Notes: a model not told the origin generated them from the letters alone. A stretch of 51,689 bases of DNA from an uncultured Phycisphaerales bacterium (GCA_903871935.1 CAIQIQ010000129.1:1-51689), one strand, 5' to 3'. Shown: positions 25,018-34,415, counted from the stretch's first letter. Made by a program: numbers and translations.

Positions 25018-27237
25018 ATGCTTGCATTGCGACCGACATTTTCCGAATCCTGGTATCGCGTGGCGAGTCTGAAGATTCGCCTTCGTCCCGGGGCTCAAAT
25101 CACGCGTCAGTATCATCGCGGCGAGCGCTGGTACGTCGTGCGCGATCCGGCGGCGACCCAGTTCATGCGACTGTCCGATGGCGCCTATCACTTCATCGGC
25201 CTGCTCGACGGCAAACGCACCGTCTCTGAGGCATGGGAACTGGCCGGCGGCCAGATGGATGATGCGGCGCCGACCCAGCCTGAAGTGATACAAATACTCT
25301 CGCAGCTTCACGGGGCTAATCTGGTCGAGGCCGATATCTCGCCCGACGCCCAGGTGCTCCTGCGCCGACACAAGTCGATGCAGCGCCAGCAGTGGAAGCA
25401 GAGGGCAATGAACATCCTCTTTCCCCGCCTTCCGCTGCCATTTGACCTCAATGGTCTGGTGACGCGTTGGATGCCGGTAATGAAGGTGCTCTTTTCCACC
25501 GGCGGCATGATCGCATGGCTGGTCGTGGTGATTGCGGCCATCGCGACGATCGCACCGGACTGGCAGGAACTGGGCAAGCAGACCAGCGCCGCCCTTGAGG
25601 TCTCCAACTGGGGCTGGCTCTGGCTGGTGTTTGTTTTCACCAAAGTCATCCACGAGTTCGGGCATGCTTTTGCCTGCCGCAGGTTCGGCGGCGAAGTCCA
25701 TGAGATGGGCATCATGCTCCTGGTGTTCATCCCCACACCCTATGTTGATGCGTCCAGTGCCTGGGCATTTCCCAGCCGCTGGCAGCGGATGTTCGTCGGC
25801 GCTGCCGGCATGTACACGGAATTGTTTTTTGCCGCGATCATGGCGTTCGTCTGGAAGGCAACGGGCGATCCCTTCTGGCAGCAGGTGGCGATGAATGCCA
25901 TGCTGGTAGCCAGCGTGTCCACCGTGCTGTTCAATGCCAACCCATTGCTGCGGTACGACGGCTACTACATGCTGTCGGATTTCCTGGAAATTCCGAACCT
26001 GCAACAGAAGAGCAGGGAATACGGCTGGGGCCTGGTCAAGAGGCATGTGTTCCGGATCAAGCAACAGCAACCTCTGCCGTCGCTGCTGCAGCGCTTCTGG
26101 CTCTTTAACTATTGGTGGGCATCGAGCTTCTACCGTTTGTTCGTCGGCGTGATGATCATCCTGATGGTCAGCGCTCGCGTCCCCGTGCTGGGCGATCTGA
26201 TGGCGCTGGGGGGCATTGTCACCTGGTGCGTCGTGCCGGTGGTGACGCTCTTCCGCTACCTGACGATCGAGCCCGAACTGCATCGCAAACGCGGGCGGGC
26301 ATGGGCGTTCACGCTGGCCGTGGCGACGCTGATTATCGTTGTGGTGGGCCTGATCCGGATTCCCGTGCGGGTTTCCTCGCAGGCGATCATCGGCGCTGAG
26401 CATCGTGACGTGCTGAAGGCCGGCTATGACGGGATCGTCAAAGCGCTGGGTACCGTCGATGGCCATCCTTTGCAGGATGAGCAGCTTGTGAAGCAGGGAG
26501 ATGTCCTGCTGGTCATGGAGAACGAGACGCTAAGCTCGAAGATCAAGCAGACGCAGGCTAAGTTGCAGATGGCTGAACTGCGCCGCCAACAGGCGATAAC
26601 AACCGACCAGGTGCAGCGGCTCATTGAAGAAGAACAGATCAAGGCCTTGCGTGAACAGCTTGATGCGCTGCGTGAACATGAGGCCAGCCTGGTGATCAAA
26701 GCTCCATTTGCCGGACGGCTGATCGCCCCCAATCTGCATACCTTGCCCGGCCAGTTCCTTGAACGCGGCAAGGAGTTCGCGATTCTGGTCACCATGGATA
26801 AGCTTGAAGCGCGGGCCATCATCGATCAGAACGATGCCCACTATCTCGACGTGTTTGAGACACGCGCCAAGCAGATGCCTGCGGACGAGCCCGACATGCA
26901 AACGCAGATTCGCCTCAGCGGTGCTGTGCAGGAGGTGATTCATCCCATCGGTCCGCCGATCGTCGTCAAAGCGGCACAACCGCAAATCCCGCATCCTTCG
27001 CTGAATGCCGCGGCTGGGGGTACAGCATCGGTTGATCCTCGCGATCAGCAGGGCGTGCGAGCGCAGATTGAGCCGTTTGAAGTAGTGCTGAAGCTCGACA
27101 ATACCGGCGTGACGTACATGCCCGGGCAGAGGGCATACATCCGCTTTACCGTGGATCGCCAGCCGATCATCGCGCAAATCTGGCGCAAATTTGAACAGCT
27201 TTTGATGACGCGGAACCTGACCAACCCCTGGAGTTAA
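25018..27237 (+). CDS. PqqD-like/M50 site-2 protease/HlyD fusion
   Basis: A 739-residue polytopic protein. Residues 20-115 resemble a PqqD peptide-binding domain (RWYVVRDPAATQFMRLSDGA, then LHGANLVEAD). Membrane segments hold the site-2 protease motifs HEFGHA at 212-217 and NPLLRYDGYYML at 308-319, the zinc-binding pair of M50 peptidases, plus further TM helices to about 445. The C-terminal third (about 455-735) has a biotinyl-lipoyl half-barrel (AGYDGIVKALG), a coiled coil (about 505-555) and KAPFAGRLIAPNLHTLPGQFLERG. It could cleave or present a peptide within the membrane and couple it to an adaptor. ATG 25018 has GGAG five bases upstream. Confidence 0.88.
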   Translation: MLALRPTFSESWYRVASLKIRLRPGAQITRQYHRGERWYVVRDPAATQFMRLSDGAYHFIGLLDGKRTVSEAWELAGGQMDDAAPTQPEVIQILSQLHGANLVEADISPDAQVLLRRHKSMQRQQWKQRAMNILFPRLPLPFDLNGLVTRWMPVMKVLFSTGGMIAWLVVVIAAIATIAPDWQELGKQTSAALEVSNWGWLWLVFVFTKVIHEFGHAFACRRFGGEVHEMGIMLLVFIPTPYVDASSAWAFPSRWQRMFVGAAGMYTELFFAAIMAFVWKATGDPFWQQVAMNAMLVASVSTVLFNANPLLRYDGYYMLSDFLEIPNLQQKSREYGWGLVKRHVFRIKQQQPLPSLLQRFWLFNYWWASSFYRLFVGVMIILMVSARVPVLGDLMALGGIVTWCVVPVVTLFRYLTIEPELHRKRGRAWAFTLAVATLIIVVVGLIRIPVRVSSQAIIGAEHRDVLKAGYDGIVKALGTVDGHPLQDEQLVKQGDVLLVMENETLSSKIKQTQAKLQMAELRRQQAITTDQVQRLIEEEQIKALREQLDALREHEASLVIKAPFAGRLIAPNLHTLPGQFLERGKEFAILVTMDKLEARAIIDQNDAHYLDVFETRAKQMPADEPDMQTQIRLSGAVQEVIHPIGPPIVVKAAQPQIPHPSLNAAAGGTASVDPRDQQGVRAQIEPFEVVLKLDNTGVTYMPGQRAYIRFTVDRQPIIAQIWRKFEQLLMTRNLTNPWS

Positions 27238-27247
27238 TCCAAGAGCC

Positions 27248-29206
27248 ATGGCGCGCTTTGACCTTACAAGCCAGGAACTCTGGTCGATCTTTGACGCTCG
27301 CCGCGTCAAGGCGCCCGATCTCAAGGGCCCGGACCTCTTCATCAGTGCCATGCGCGGCTGGGTGAAGAATCGCCGGCCGATGGTCGGCAGGTTGCGTGAG
27401 GCAGCCAATCGTGTCACCGCGCTGGAGGAGACCGTCCAGAAACTTGGAGCCACCCACTTTCGCGAGGCAGTCGGGGAGGTTCGCGAACTGGCACGGGTAG
27501 GCAAGCTCAAAGGGCCCGCCCTGGAAAAGGCAGTGGCGCTGGCTCGCGAGGCGGTGCTCCGCGGCATGGGCCTGCGACCCTACGATGTGCAGGTGATGGG
27601 CGCTCTGGCCATGCACGAAGGCTACGTCACCGAAATGGCGACCGGTGAAGGCAAAACCATTACCGCGGCGATGATCGCCTCGCTCTGGGCCTTGGAGGGC
27701 CGCCCCGTTCACATCATCACCGTCAATGACTACCTCGTTGAGCGTGATGCCACTGAGATGAGTCCAATCTATGAGATGCTCGGACTCAAGGCTGGTTTTG
27801 TCATCCACGACAGTGATCAGACTGGCCGCTACGATCACTATCGCCGCAATATCGTCTACAACACGAGCAAGGAGCTCGTCGCCGACTTCCTGCGCGACCA
27901 GATCCAGCTTGGGGTCCTGCGCAACGCGCCGCAGACCATGGTGGGTACGCTCCTGCATCGCACGATCGGCAAGCAACTGCTCGTACCAGGGCTCTTCAAG
28001 GTGATCGTTGACGAAGCCGACAGCCTGCTGATTGATGAAGCCGTGACACCACTGATCATCTCCAATTCCCCTGATGACAACCCCAATGCCACCATGTACC
28101 AGGAGGCAGACAAGCTGGCGCAGCAGATGGTCAAGGGCAAGCACTTTACCATCGACCGGACAGTCCGCTCCGTGGATCTGACTGAGGAGGGGCGTGACCA
28201 TCTGTACGAGCTATGCACCGCCTCGGGCTTCTGGCGCGGCGAACGCCGCCGTGAAGAACTGGTGACCCTCGCCCTCTCCGCGCGCCACTGCTATACCCGC
28301 GACGAGCAGTACCTCATCGCGGTCGGCGAGGAAGATGGCAAGCAGAAGGTGCAGATCATCGATGAGTTCACCGGCCGCGTCATGGCCGACCGAAGCTGGC
28401 GTCATGGCCTGCACCAGGCATGCGAGGTGAAAGAGGGCGTGCCGGTGACCAGTGATAAAGAGAATCTTGCCCGCCTCTCGTTTCAGCGTTTCTTCCGGCA
28501 GTATCCGATCATGGGCGGCATGACCGGCACTGCATGGGAAGCCGCCGGAGAACTCTGGCAGATCTATCGCCGGCCGGTGGTGCGCATTCCGACCAACAAG
28601 CCCTGCATCCGCGAACTGCTCCCGACGCGCATGTTCGACACCGCCGAGCAGAAGTGGCAGGCAGTCGTGAAACGCGTGTGCGAACTGAACGACAAGGCGT
28701 TACCCGTGCTGGTCGGCACTCGCAGCGTGCTGGCATCGGAAGAGGTCAGCCGGCGCCTGACGGCTGCCGGCCGTCAGCATCGTGTGCTCAATGCCACCCA
28801 GACCGCCCAGGAAGCTTCGATCGTGGCCGAGGCGGGCTTGAAGGGAAAGATTACCGTCGCCACGAACATGGCTGGTCGCGGCACCGACATCAAGCTCGGG
28901 CGCGGCATCGCTGATCTTGGTGGCCTCCACGTAATCGCCACCGAACCGCATGGATCGCACCGTGTTGACCGCCAGCTTTTCGGTCGTGCTGCCCGCCAGG
29001 GCGACCCCGGTTGTGCCCAGATGTTCTGCTGTGCCGAAGATGACCTGTTCAATCGCCACGCCTTCTACATCCGCAAAGGCTGGCGTGTGATGGGCGCTGA
29101 CAGGCTGATCGCATTCTGCCAGGCGAGGGCGGAGCGCATGGCCCGCTTCAACCGCAAGCAGGTGCTCAAGCAGGATGATTGGATGGATCAGACAATGCCG
29201 TTCTGA
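27248..29206 (+). CDS. short SecA-like translocase ATPase
   Basis: A 652-residue SecA homologue. Motor domain 1 has Walker A TGEGKT at 132-137 and VDEADSLLID near 254-263. The preprotein-cross-linking region is present (IDRTVRSVDLTEEGRDHLYE, then RDEQYLIAVGEEDGKQKVQI and DEFTGRVMADRSWRHGLHQA). Motor domain 2 has MTGTAWEA, NMAGRGTDIKLG (about 537-548) and QLFGRAARQGDPG (about 576-588). It stops near the start of the helical scaffold domain (QVLKQDDWMDQTMPF), so the helical wing and the C-terminal zinc tail of housekeeping SecA, about 200 residues, are absent. The gene begins 10 bp after the M50 gene, so it belongs to the same operon. It is a specialised paralogue rather than the essential SecA. 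Confidence 0.9.
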   Translation: MARFDLTSQELWSIFDARRVKAPDLKGPDLFISAMRGWVKNRRPMVGRLREAANRVTALEETVQKLGATHFREAVGEVRELARVGKLKGPALEKAVALAREAVLRGMGLRPYDVQVMGALAMHEGYVTEMATGEGKTITAAMIASLWALEGRPVHIITVNDYLVERDATEMSPIYEMLGLKAGFVIHDSDQTGRYDHYRRNIVYNTSKELVADFLRDQIQLGVLRNAPQTMVGTLLHRTIGKQLLVPGLFKVIVDEADSLLIDEAVTPLIISNSPDDNPNATMYQEADKLAQQMVKGKHFTIDRTVRSVDLTEEGRDHLYELCTASGFWRGERRREELVTLALSARHCYTRDEQYLIAVGEEDGKQKVQIIDEFTGRVMADRSWRHGLHQACEVKEGVPVTSDKENLARLSFQRFFRQYPIMGGMTGTAWEAAGELWQIYRRPVVRIPTNKPCIRELLPTRMFDTAEQKWQAVVKRVCELNDKALPVLVGTRSVLASEEVSRRLTAAGRQHRVLNATQTAQEASIVAEAGLKGKITVATNMAGRGTDIKLGRGIADLGGLHVIATEPHGSHRVDRQLFGRAARQGDPGCAQMFCCAEDDLFNRHAFYIRKGWRVMGADRLIAFCQARAERMARFNRKQVLKQDDWMDQTMPF

Positions 29207-29835
29207 TCTCGCCCTGTCGTTACTGCCGCAGTAATGCACTCTGCACATGCCAAGCGCATGCCCTTGATCACCCGGCCGCGCTTGAGGCTCATCGGCCCCC
29301 CGCAGATATCGCAGGTGAGCGTGGATGGATGAACCGCGCGGCTCACCAGCGCGTCGAGCTTTGGCCAGATGAACTCCAATGGCGTCCTTCGCCAGATCCA
29401 CCACGATCCTGCCATGAACGCCCATGATGCATATGCCAGGGCTATATTGGCCGGATGATCCAGTCGGATCGCCGGGCGGAACATCCACCCTTGACGCGAG
29501 ACCGGCCAGAGGAACTCCACTGGCCATCCGGACATGAAGCAATCTCCGGCAAGGTGACTCCAGAATGCGAGCTGGGTGACGAGGATCACGAGCATCCTGT
29601 GTCGCCCCGCCAACAGGCCGGCGAGGAGCAACACGGCCCCGGAGGCGAACACATTGTGGCCAACAGTGTGATGCCAGTTGCCATATGCTGTCGCACCCGC
29701 GAGGTAACTCAACCCGTCGGCGTCGGGAAGCAGGGCCGCCAGACTGACCAGTAGACGCTGCCGCCGAGAGAACCGGGGAAACACGTTGCCCAGAGCCCAG
29801 CCGATCGCAAGGTGCGTCTCAAGGTGCATGACCAT
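29188..29835 (-). CDS. YdjM/DUF457-type membrane hydrolase-like protein
   Basis: A protein of about 215 residues with several hydrophobic segments. The pattern MHLETHLAIGWALGN, LLPDADGLSYLAG and NWHHTVGHNVFASG is that of the YdjM/YvsG DUF457 family of membrane-bound predicted metal-dependent hydrolases, whose His and Asp residues could bind metal. A four-Cys zinc-ribbon-like tail (CDICGGPM, then LACAEC) is appended at the C-terminus. The start is uncertain: ATG 29835 or 29829 (no Shine-Dalgarno) or 29901. Its last 19 bp overlap the 3' end of the SecA-like gene on the other strand. Confidence 0.75.
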   Translation of the reverse strand: MVMHLETHLAIGWALGNVFPRFSRRQRLLVSLAALLPDADGLSYLAGATAYGNWHHTVGHNVFASGAVLLLAGLLAGRHRMLVILVTQLAFWSHLAGDCFMSGWPVEFLWPVSRQGWMFRPAIRLDHPANIALAYASWAFMAGSWWIWRRTPLEFIWPKLDALVSRAVHPSTLTCDICGGPMSLKRGRVIKGMRLACAECITAAVTTGRDQNGIV

Positions 29836-29967
29836 ACTGTGACATGGCAGATCGGGGCGATCAAGCATGTTTGCCCGCGCGAACCCGTATCGCCCTCGCA
29901 TGGTTACCTGTTCGGCGTCAACGTTTCGGTTGCCGTGGAGTAGAACTTACACGAGGAGCTATTTGTA

Positions 29968-30930
29968 ATGAGCCTGGTTGCTTCGATCATAATTCTGGTC
30001 TCAGTTCTGGTGCCCGCCAAGCAGTGGTATGCGCCATCCAAGCCGGTGGACGTAAAGGTTGATGGGGATCAGCCCGTGCATCTTGTGGCAATCGACTTCG
30101 CCGGCAAGAAGCTTGAGCCCAAGGCTGCTGCGGATGTTCAGCCCGGCCAGATGGTCGACCTCAAGGCGATTTACCCCCAACTCGAGGCTGTTGGCACATA
30201 TGTGGTTTTTGCCGTTCCGCCGGGCAAGCTTGTGACCGAGTTCACTGGTACTCCACTCCTGGTGCAGGCCCGGGCGACACCGAAGTTCAGCGGGCCGATT
30301 GGCACGAACGTGATCCGCGTGGCGCCTCTGGTCTATGCAAAGATGACCACCAACCGCGGCGCGATGAAACTGGCGTTCTGGTTTGACGCGGCCCCGAACA
30401 CGGCGGCGTCATTCATCAACCTCTCTGAGGGCGGGTTCTACGATGGCCTTGGATTCCATCGCGTGGTGCCCGGCTTCGTCATCCAGGGCGGCGACCCGAC
30501 TGGCACCGGTTATGGCGGCCCGGGGTATCAACTTCCCGCCGAGTTCAGCGATCGGGCCCATGAGGAAGGCGTGCTTTCGATGGCCCGGACGGGCGATCCG
30601 ATTGAACCCAAAGGCATGCCTCCCCGGGCAGACTGGGCCAATAGCGCCGGCAGCCAGTTCTTCATTTGTCTCTCACGCGAGAAGTGTCAGAATCTGGACA
30701 AGAAGTACACCGCATTTGGCCAGGTCGTCGAGGGGCTGGATGTGGTGAAGGCGATCGCGGCAACACCGCTGAATGGCGAGAAGCCCGTTGAACCGCAAGT
30801 CATTGAGAAGGTGGAGATTGTCCCGACGACGGCGCAGGATAATCCCTACCGCGCGCTGCTGAAACTGGACCTGCTCAGTACTGATACGCGGCCGTTCACC
30901 ACCGCTCCGGCAACTCAGCCGGCTCAGTAG
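29968..30930 (+). CDS. secreted cyclophilin-type peptidyl-prolyl isomerase
   Basis: A 320-residue protein. A short N-terminal hydrophobic stretch (LVASIIILVSVLVP) acts as signal or anchor; an accessory beta domain spans about 25-115 and the cyclophilin domain about 125-285. The catalytic segment GFHRVVPGFVIQGGDPTGTG (about 160-180) carries the active Arg and the FVIQGGD core, and NSAGSQFFICLS follows. It would help fold exported proteins in the periplasm. ATG has GAGGAGC about nine bases upstream. The C-terminal 20 residues are Thr/Pro-rich. Confidence 0.88.
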   Translation: MSLVASIIILVSVLVPAKQWYAPSKPVDVKVDGDQPVHLVAIDFAGKKLEPKAAADVQPGQMVDLKAIYPQLEAVGTYVVFAVPPGKLVTEFTGTPLLVQARATPKFSGPIGTNVIRVAPLVYAKMTTNRGAMKLAFWFDAAPNTAASFINLSEGGFYDGLGFHRVVPGFVIQGGDPTGTGYGGPGYQLPAEFSDRAHEEGVLSMARTGDPIEPKGMPPRADWANSAGSQFFICLSREKCQNLDKKYTAFGQVVEGLDVVKAIAATPLNGEKPVEPQVIEKVEIVPTTAQDNPYRALLKLDLLSTDTRPFTTAPATQPAQ

Positions 30931-30951
30931 TATTCACCGGCATGCAGCCAG

Positions 30952-32280
30952 CTACCGTCGGGAGTTCGAACAGGCGGCGGCGTATTTGCGCGCTACGTCC
31001 TGAATCCGATCCTGGATGAGCAGTGCCGGCTCGTTTTGCAGGTGGCCTTCGCGCACCTTGCGGTATTGCTCGGGCATGTACTGGCTCAAGAGGTTGAGTG
31101 GCGGGCGGTGGGCCTGCAGGTTGGCAATCAGCTTCTGCGCTGCAGCGGCCACCTTAGGTTCGGGCCAGTAGTAGCGTGAGCGGTCGCTGTAACTGTATTT
31201 GCGGGCAAAAGCCAGATCTGCCGGTGTGCCGTGGTAGTGCTTGTTCCAGTTGCCCGGCTTCTCGCACATCGTCATTTCCAGAGCTTCGCGCAAACGCGAG
31301 GGTTCAGCGATTCCTGCGACCGCGAGCATCTCTTCTTCAACCTCCGCGAGAGCAAAAAGTGCTTCCCGCAACACAAAGGTCAGTTCGGGGCCAACCTTGA
31401 GGATAGAAAAATGGTCCTGCACCATCTCCGTCAGATGCTGCTGCGTCTGGTAGTCGGTGGAATGGGCTTCGTAGACCAACTGGGGATCTTTTTCGATCAG
31501 ACGCGAAAGCCTGGATGCTTTTCTCCGCTCGTAATTGGTTACGGTAGAGTCACTGAATTCAACACCCGGCTGCACAACAAGAGCGACCACGCGCTTCCAC
31601 GCCTCCTGCAGTCCGAGCTTGTCAAAAGACGTTTTCGTGATGGCAATGGTGCGGCGGGCATCCTGTGGGCTGGTGGCGTGCAGAGCTTCGGCGTTGTCCA
31701 GAGCGCCGCCAGGCCGGGGAACTTCAGTACCGACCACATACACTGGCAGGGAGCGTTTGCCTTTGAGTGTGCGAGCGGTTTCCTCGCACACGGCACACAA
31801 CTGCGCTGCCCGCTGGGCCACCACTTCGTCGGGAAGGAATTCCTTTCCACCTGCCTTGTCATCAGCGCAGGGCATGCTGGCATCGAGATGAATCTTGGTG
31901 AACCCTGCCATCACATAGGCGCGGACCAGATCCTGTGCCTTGGCCATGGCGCTGCCGGAGGATTCGCCGCGCCAGGCGTTGGGCCCGAGATGGTCACCGC
32001 CAAGGATGATGTGATCCAGAGGCAACTTCACTTCCTTGGCCAGATGAGCGACGAACTGGCTGAAGTCTGCGGGTTTCATTCCGGTGTACCCGCCGAACTG
32101 GTCGACCTGATTGGAGGTGGCTTCGATGCAGACCAATGACTGATCGGCCCGAGCCTGGCCCATGACGGCCTTGAGCACCATTGGATGGGCCGAGCAGGCG
32201 GAATAGATGCCGCCGACTCCCGTGCGCTTGTGCCGCTTGATCAGTTCAACCAGAGGATGCAGGTTGTTTTTCCCGGCCAT
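30952..32280 (-). CDS. gatZ: GatZ/KbaZ-like class II aldolase non-catalytic subunit
   Basis: A 442-residue GatZ/KbaZ-family protein, of the length typical for the family. The pattern GIYSACSAHPMVLKAVM, QVDQFGGYTGM and ILGGDHLGPNAW is characteristic. In enteric bacteria these proteins stabilise tagatose-1,6-bisphosphate aldolase (GatY/KbaY); related enzymes are reported to epimerise ketose 6-phosphates at C4. Here no GatY/KbaY gene is adjacent, so either the aldolase lies elsewhere or this copy acts alone. The ATG has GGAG five bases upstream. Last gene of a three-gene operon. Confidence 0.88.
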   Translation of the reverse strand: MAGKNNLHPLVELIKRHKRTGVGGIYSACSAHPMVLKAVMGQARADQSLVCIEATSNQVDQFGGYTGMKPADFSQFVAHLAKEVKLPLDHIILGGDHLGPNAWRGESSGSAMAKAQDLVRAYVMAGFTKIHLDASMPCADDKAGGKEFLPDEVVAQRAAQLCAVCEETARTLKGKRSLPVYVVGTEVPRPGGALDNAEALHATSPQDARRTIAITKTSFDKLGLQEAWKRVVALVVQPGVEFSDSTVTNYERRKASRLSRLIEKDPQLVYEAHSTDYQTQQHLTEMVQDHFSILKVGPELTFVLREALFALAEVEEEMLAVAGIAEPSRLREALEMTMCEKPGNWNKHYHGTPADLAFARKYSYSDRSRYYWPEPKVAAAAQKLIANLQAHRPPLNLLSQYMPEQYRKVREGHLQNEPALLIQDRIQDVARKYAAACSNSRR

Positions 32281-32301
32281 GGTTCTCCGTTGCTCTTGCC
32301 T

Positions 32302-33495
32302 CTAGACATCGTAGATCGTCACGCCCTGAACCACACGGTTGATGGTGCCGGCGGGACTGGGGCTGTCGGGTTTCATCCCCAGGGCCATGGACTTGAACAC
32401 TCCCAGGATCTGGCCGACGACGACATCGGTGAGGATGCGGTACTTGTCATCAAGAGCCGGGGAATTGGGGAATAGTTCCACAACATAAGCGGCCAGCGAT
32501 TGAATCTCTGGGGTGGCCTTGTCGCAGATGACCAGTGTGCCGCAACCTTGCTTCTTTCGCGAGAGTTCGCGCAGCAGGTCCAGTTCATACCGGCGCACAT
32601 CCGGAGCAGAAGCCAAGCCCGCGATGACGATGCAATCGGAATTCACAAACACCTGCGGGCCATGGCGTACGCCCAGGAAGGTATCGTAACGGCACACGAC
32701 GTTGCCGTTGGTCATTTCCTGCATCTTCAGGTGACATTCCTGCATGGTTCCATAGAGAGAGCCAGAGCCGACAAACTCCGCCCGGCTGAACTTCAGACTG
32801 GCAAACTGGTGCAGCAGATCGCCATAGACATCCATGACGCGATTGGCGCCATCCTGAGCCAGCTTGAGCATCGCATCGGCGGCATCAGCTTTCGCGGTAA
32901 GCAGGGACAGATAAAGCCCCGCAAGCACCATGGAGGAAAACGAGCTGGTCATGGCCAGCGAACGGTCGTTCGTTTCATCGGGCAGGAGCAGGCATAGAGC
33001 GTTGGCTGCTTTCTGAGCCGCCTGACCCAGGGCGCCATCCTTGTTACAGGTGATGACGATCTGCTTCGCGGCAGGGGCATGCTTGTTGACCAGCTTGTAC
33101 GTAGCGAGCGATTCAGGGGAGTTGCCCGAGCGAGCAAAAGAGATGACGGTGTAATCATGTCCCGGAACAAAGGTGTTGCGGGCGTGGGTGACCAGATTCG
33201 TGGTGGGGATGGATATGACCTCGCGGCCCAACAGCTCTCTCATCGGGCCTGCCAGGGCATTGCCGATGAATTCCGATGTGCCAGCGCCGGTAAGGATCAC
33301 AGTGGACTTCTTTGCGCCGGCCATTCCTGCCGATTGCAGGAATGCGATGATCTCAGTCCGTCGCGTCTTCAGCAGGTTGATGGTTTTTGCCCAGACCGCG
33401 GGTTGCTGCGCGATTTCCGGGGCGGTGTACTCGACACCGAGACGGGTCTTTTCGCCGGCGGGCAGTTCCAACAGTTTTCGGAAAGCATTCATCAC
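32302..33495 (-). CDS. agaS: AgaS-like SIS-domain sugar isomerase/deaminase
   Basis: A 397-residue double-SIS protein. The first SIS motif reads LTGAGTSEFIGNALAG (about 68-83) and the second half contains SGNSPESLATYKLV and later FVGSGSLYGTMQECHL. It resembles AgaS, which acts as galactosamine-6-phosphate deaminase/isomerase in N-acetylgalactosamine use. Start and upstream stop overlap (ATGATGA), so it is coupled to the PfkB kinase gene. It is 21 bp before the GatZ-like gene. With its neighbours it indicates GalNAc, galactosamine or tagatose catabolism. Confidence 0.88.
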   Translation of the reverse strand: MMNAFRKLLELPAGEKTRLGVEYTAPEIAQQPAVWAKTINLLKTRRTEIIAFLQSAGMAGAKKSTVILTGAGTSEFIGNALAGPMRELLGREVISIPTTNLVTHARNTFVPGHDYTVISFARSGNSPESLATYKLVNKHAPAAKQIVITCNKDGALGQAAQKAANALCLLLPDETNDRSLAMTSSFSSMVLAGLYLSLLTAKADAADAMLKLAQDGANRVMDVYGDLLHQFASLKFSRAEFVGSGSLYGTMQECHLKMQEMTNGNVVCRYDTFLGVRHGPQVFVNSDCIVIAGLASAPDVRRYELDLLRELSRKKQGCGTLVICDKATPEIQSLAAYVVELFPNSPALDDKYRILTDVVVGQILGVFKSMALGMKPDSPSPAGTINRVVQGVTIYDV

Positions 33496-34415
33496 ATCTT
33501 GTCCTTCATAAATTGCACTACATCATCGTAACTGGAGCGGGCGGCGGCGCCTCCCACAAAGGTGCAGCTTCGCGAGGCGGTTGCTACCCCAAAGCGAAGC
33601 GCATCGCGCAGTGGCATCTGCCGCGCCTGGATGGCATACAGGAATCCCGAATCTAGCGCATCGCCGGCTCCGGTGGTGTCCACAATCCTGATCTGCGGCG
33701 GCCGGACCGGAACCAGGGCGCCGCCATCCACCAACATCGCGCCATCTTTGCCTGCCTTGACCACCACGCGGCGGGTACGGGCGGATAGCTTCATGCAGGC
33801 TTCCTCGGCCGTCGCAGTTCCGGTGATGGAGCGAGCCTCATCGGCATTGGGGAAGAAATAGTCCAGCAGGGGCAGCCATTCATCGACGAATTGCCACTGT
33901 TCCGTCGCATCCCATTGAGGATCCAGCGAAGTGGTCAGGCCGCATTCCCGCGCCGTTTTCAGAAGGCGGGTGATATGCGGCCGAAGTTTCGTTTGCTGAT
34001 AGGGTCCGGCAAAATGGACATGCCCAAATCCGGCAAACGCACTCCGGTTGATCGGCGTTCCATCCAGTTCGGGGATGGTACCCCCGTAGGTTACCTGTGT
34101 ACGCTGACCACCGTGGATCAGGTTGACGGTGACGCCGGTTTTGACTTTATCGGTGCGAACGACCGGCGAAATATCGATGCCAAAGTCCTTCATGCCGTCG
34201 AGCATGAACTCTCCATAGGCATCGCGGCCGGCCAGGCCCAGGAATGCGCATTCTCCCCCAAGCGCGGCAAAGGTGCAGGCGGCAATAACCGCCGAACTGC
34301 CCAACGCCACGTCAAAGCTGGCGCAGGTGATCTCGCGGTCGGGGATGGGAAAACTCTCCAGTCCTCCCATCATAATGTCGACATTGATATCGCCGATAAA
34401 CAGTGTGGGTTTCAT
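33492..34415 (-). CDS. PfkB-family carbohydrate kinase
   Basis: A 307-residue ribokinase-type kinase. The N-terminal LFIGDINVDIMMGG and the C-terminal ATP/anion-hole motif VDTTGAGDALDSGFLYA (about 247-263), with the catalytic Asp of GAGD, define the family. The context, with AgaS and GatZ/KbaZ relatives, suggests phosphorylation of tagatose-6-phosphate or a related sugar phosphate; the substrate is not shown by sequence alone. An in-frame GTG at 34424 is possible, and neither start has a strong Shine-Dalgarno. First gene of the operon. Confidence 0.85.
   Translation of the reverse strand: MKPTLFIGDINVDIMMGGLESFPIPDREITCASFDVALGSSAVIAACTFAALGGECAFLGLAGRDAYGEFMLDGMKDFGIDISPVVRTDKVKTGVTVNLIHGGQRTQVTYGGTIPELDGTPINRSAFAGFGHVHFAGPYQQTKLRPHITRLLKTARECGLTTSLDPQWDATEQWQFVDEWLPLLDYFFPNADEARSITGTATAEEACMKLSARTRRVVVKAGKDGAMLVDGGALVPVRPPQIRIVDTTGAGDALDSGFLYAIQARQMPLRDALRFGVATASRSCTFVGGAAARSSYDDVVQFMKDKM

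Noticed and set aside
24766..26466. Open frame of about 565 codons antisense to the M50 fusion
   Set aside because: Runs through the M50 protease motifs on the other strand and is His/Gln/Arg-rich without a domain.
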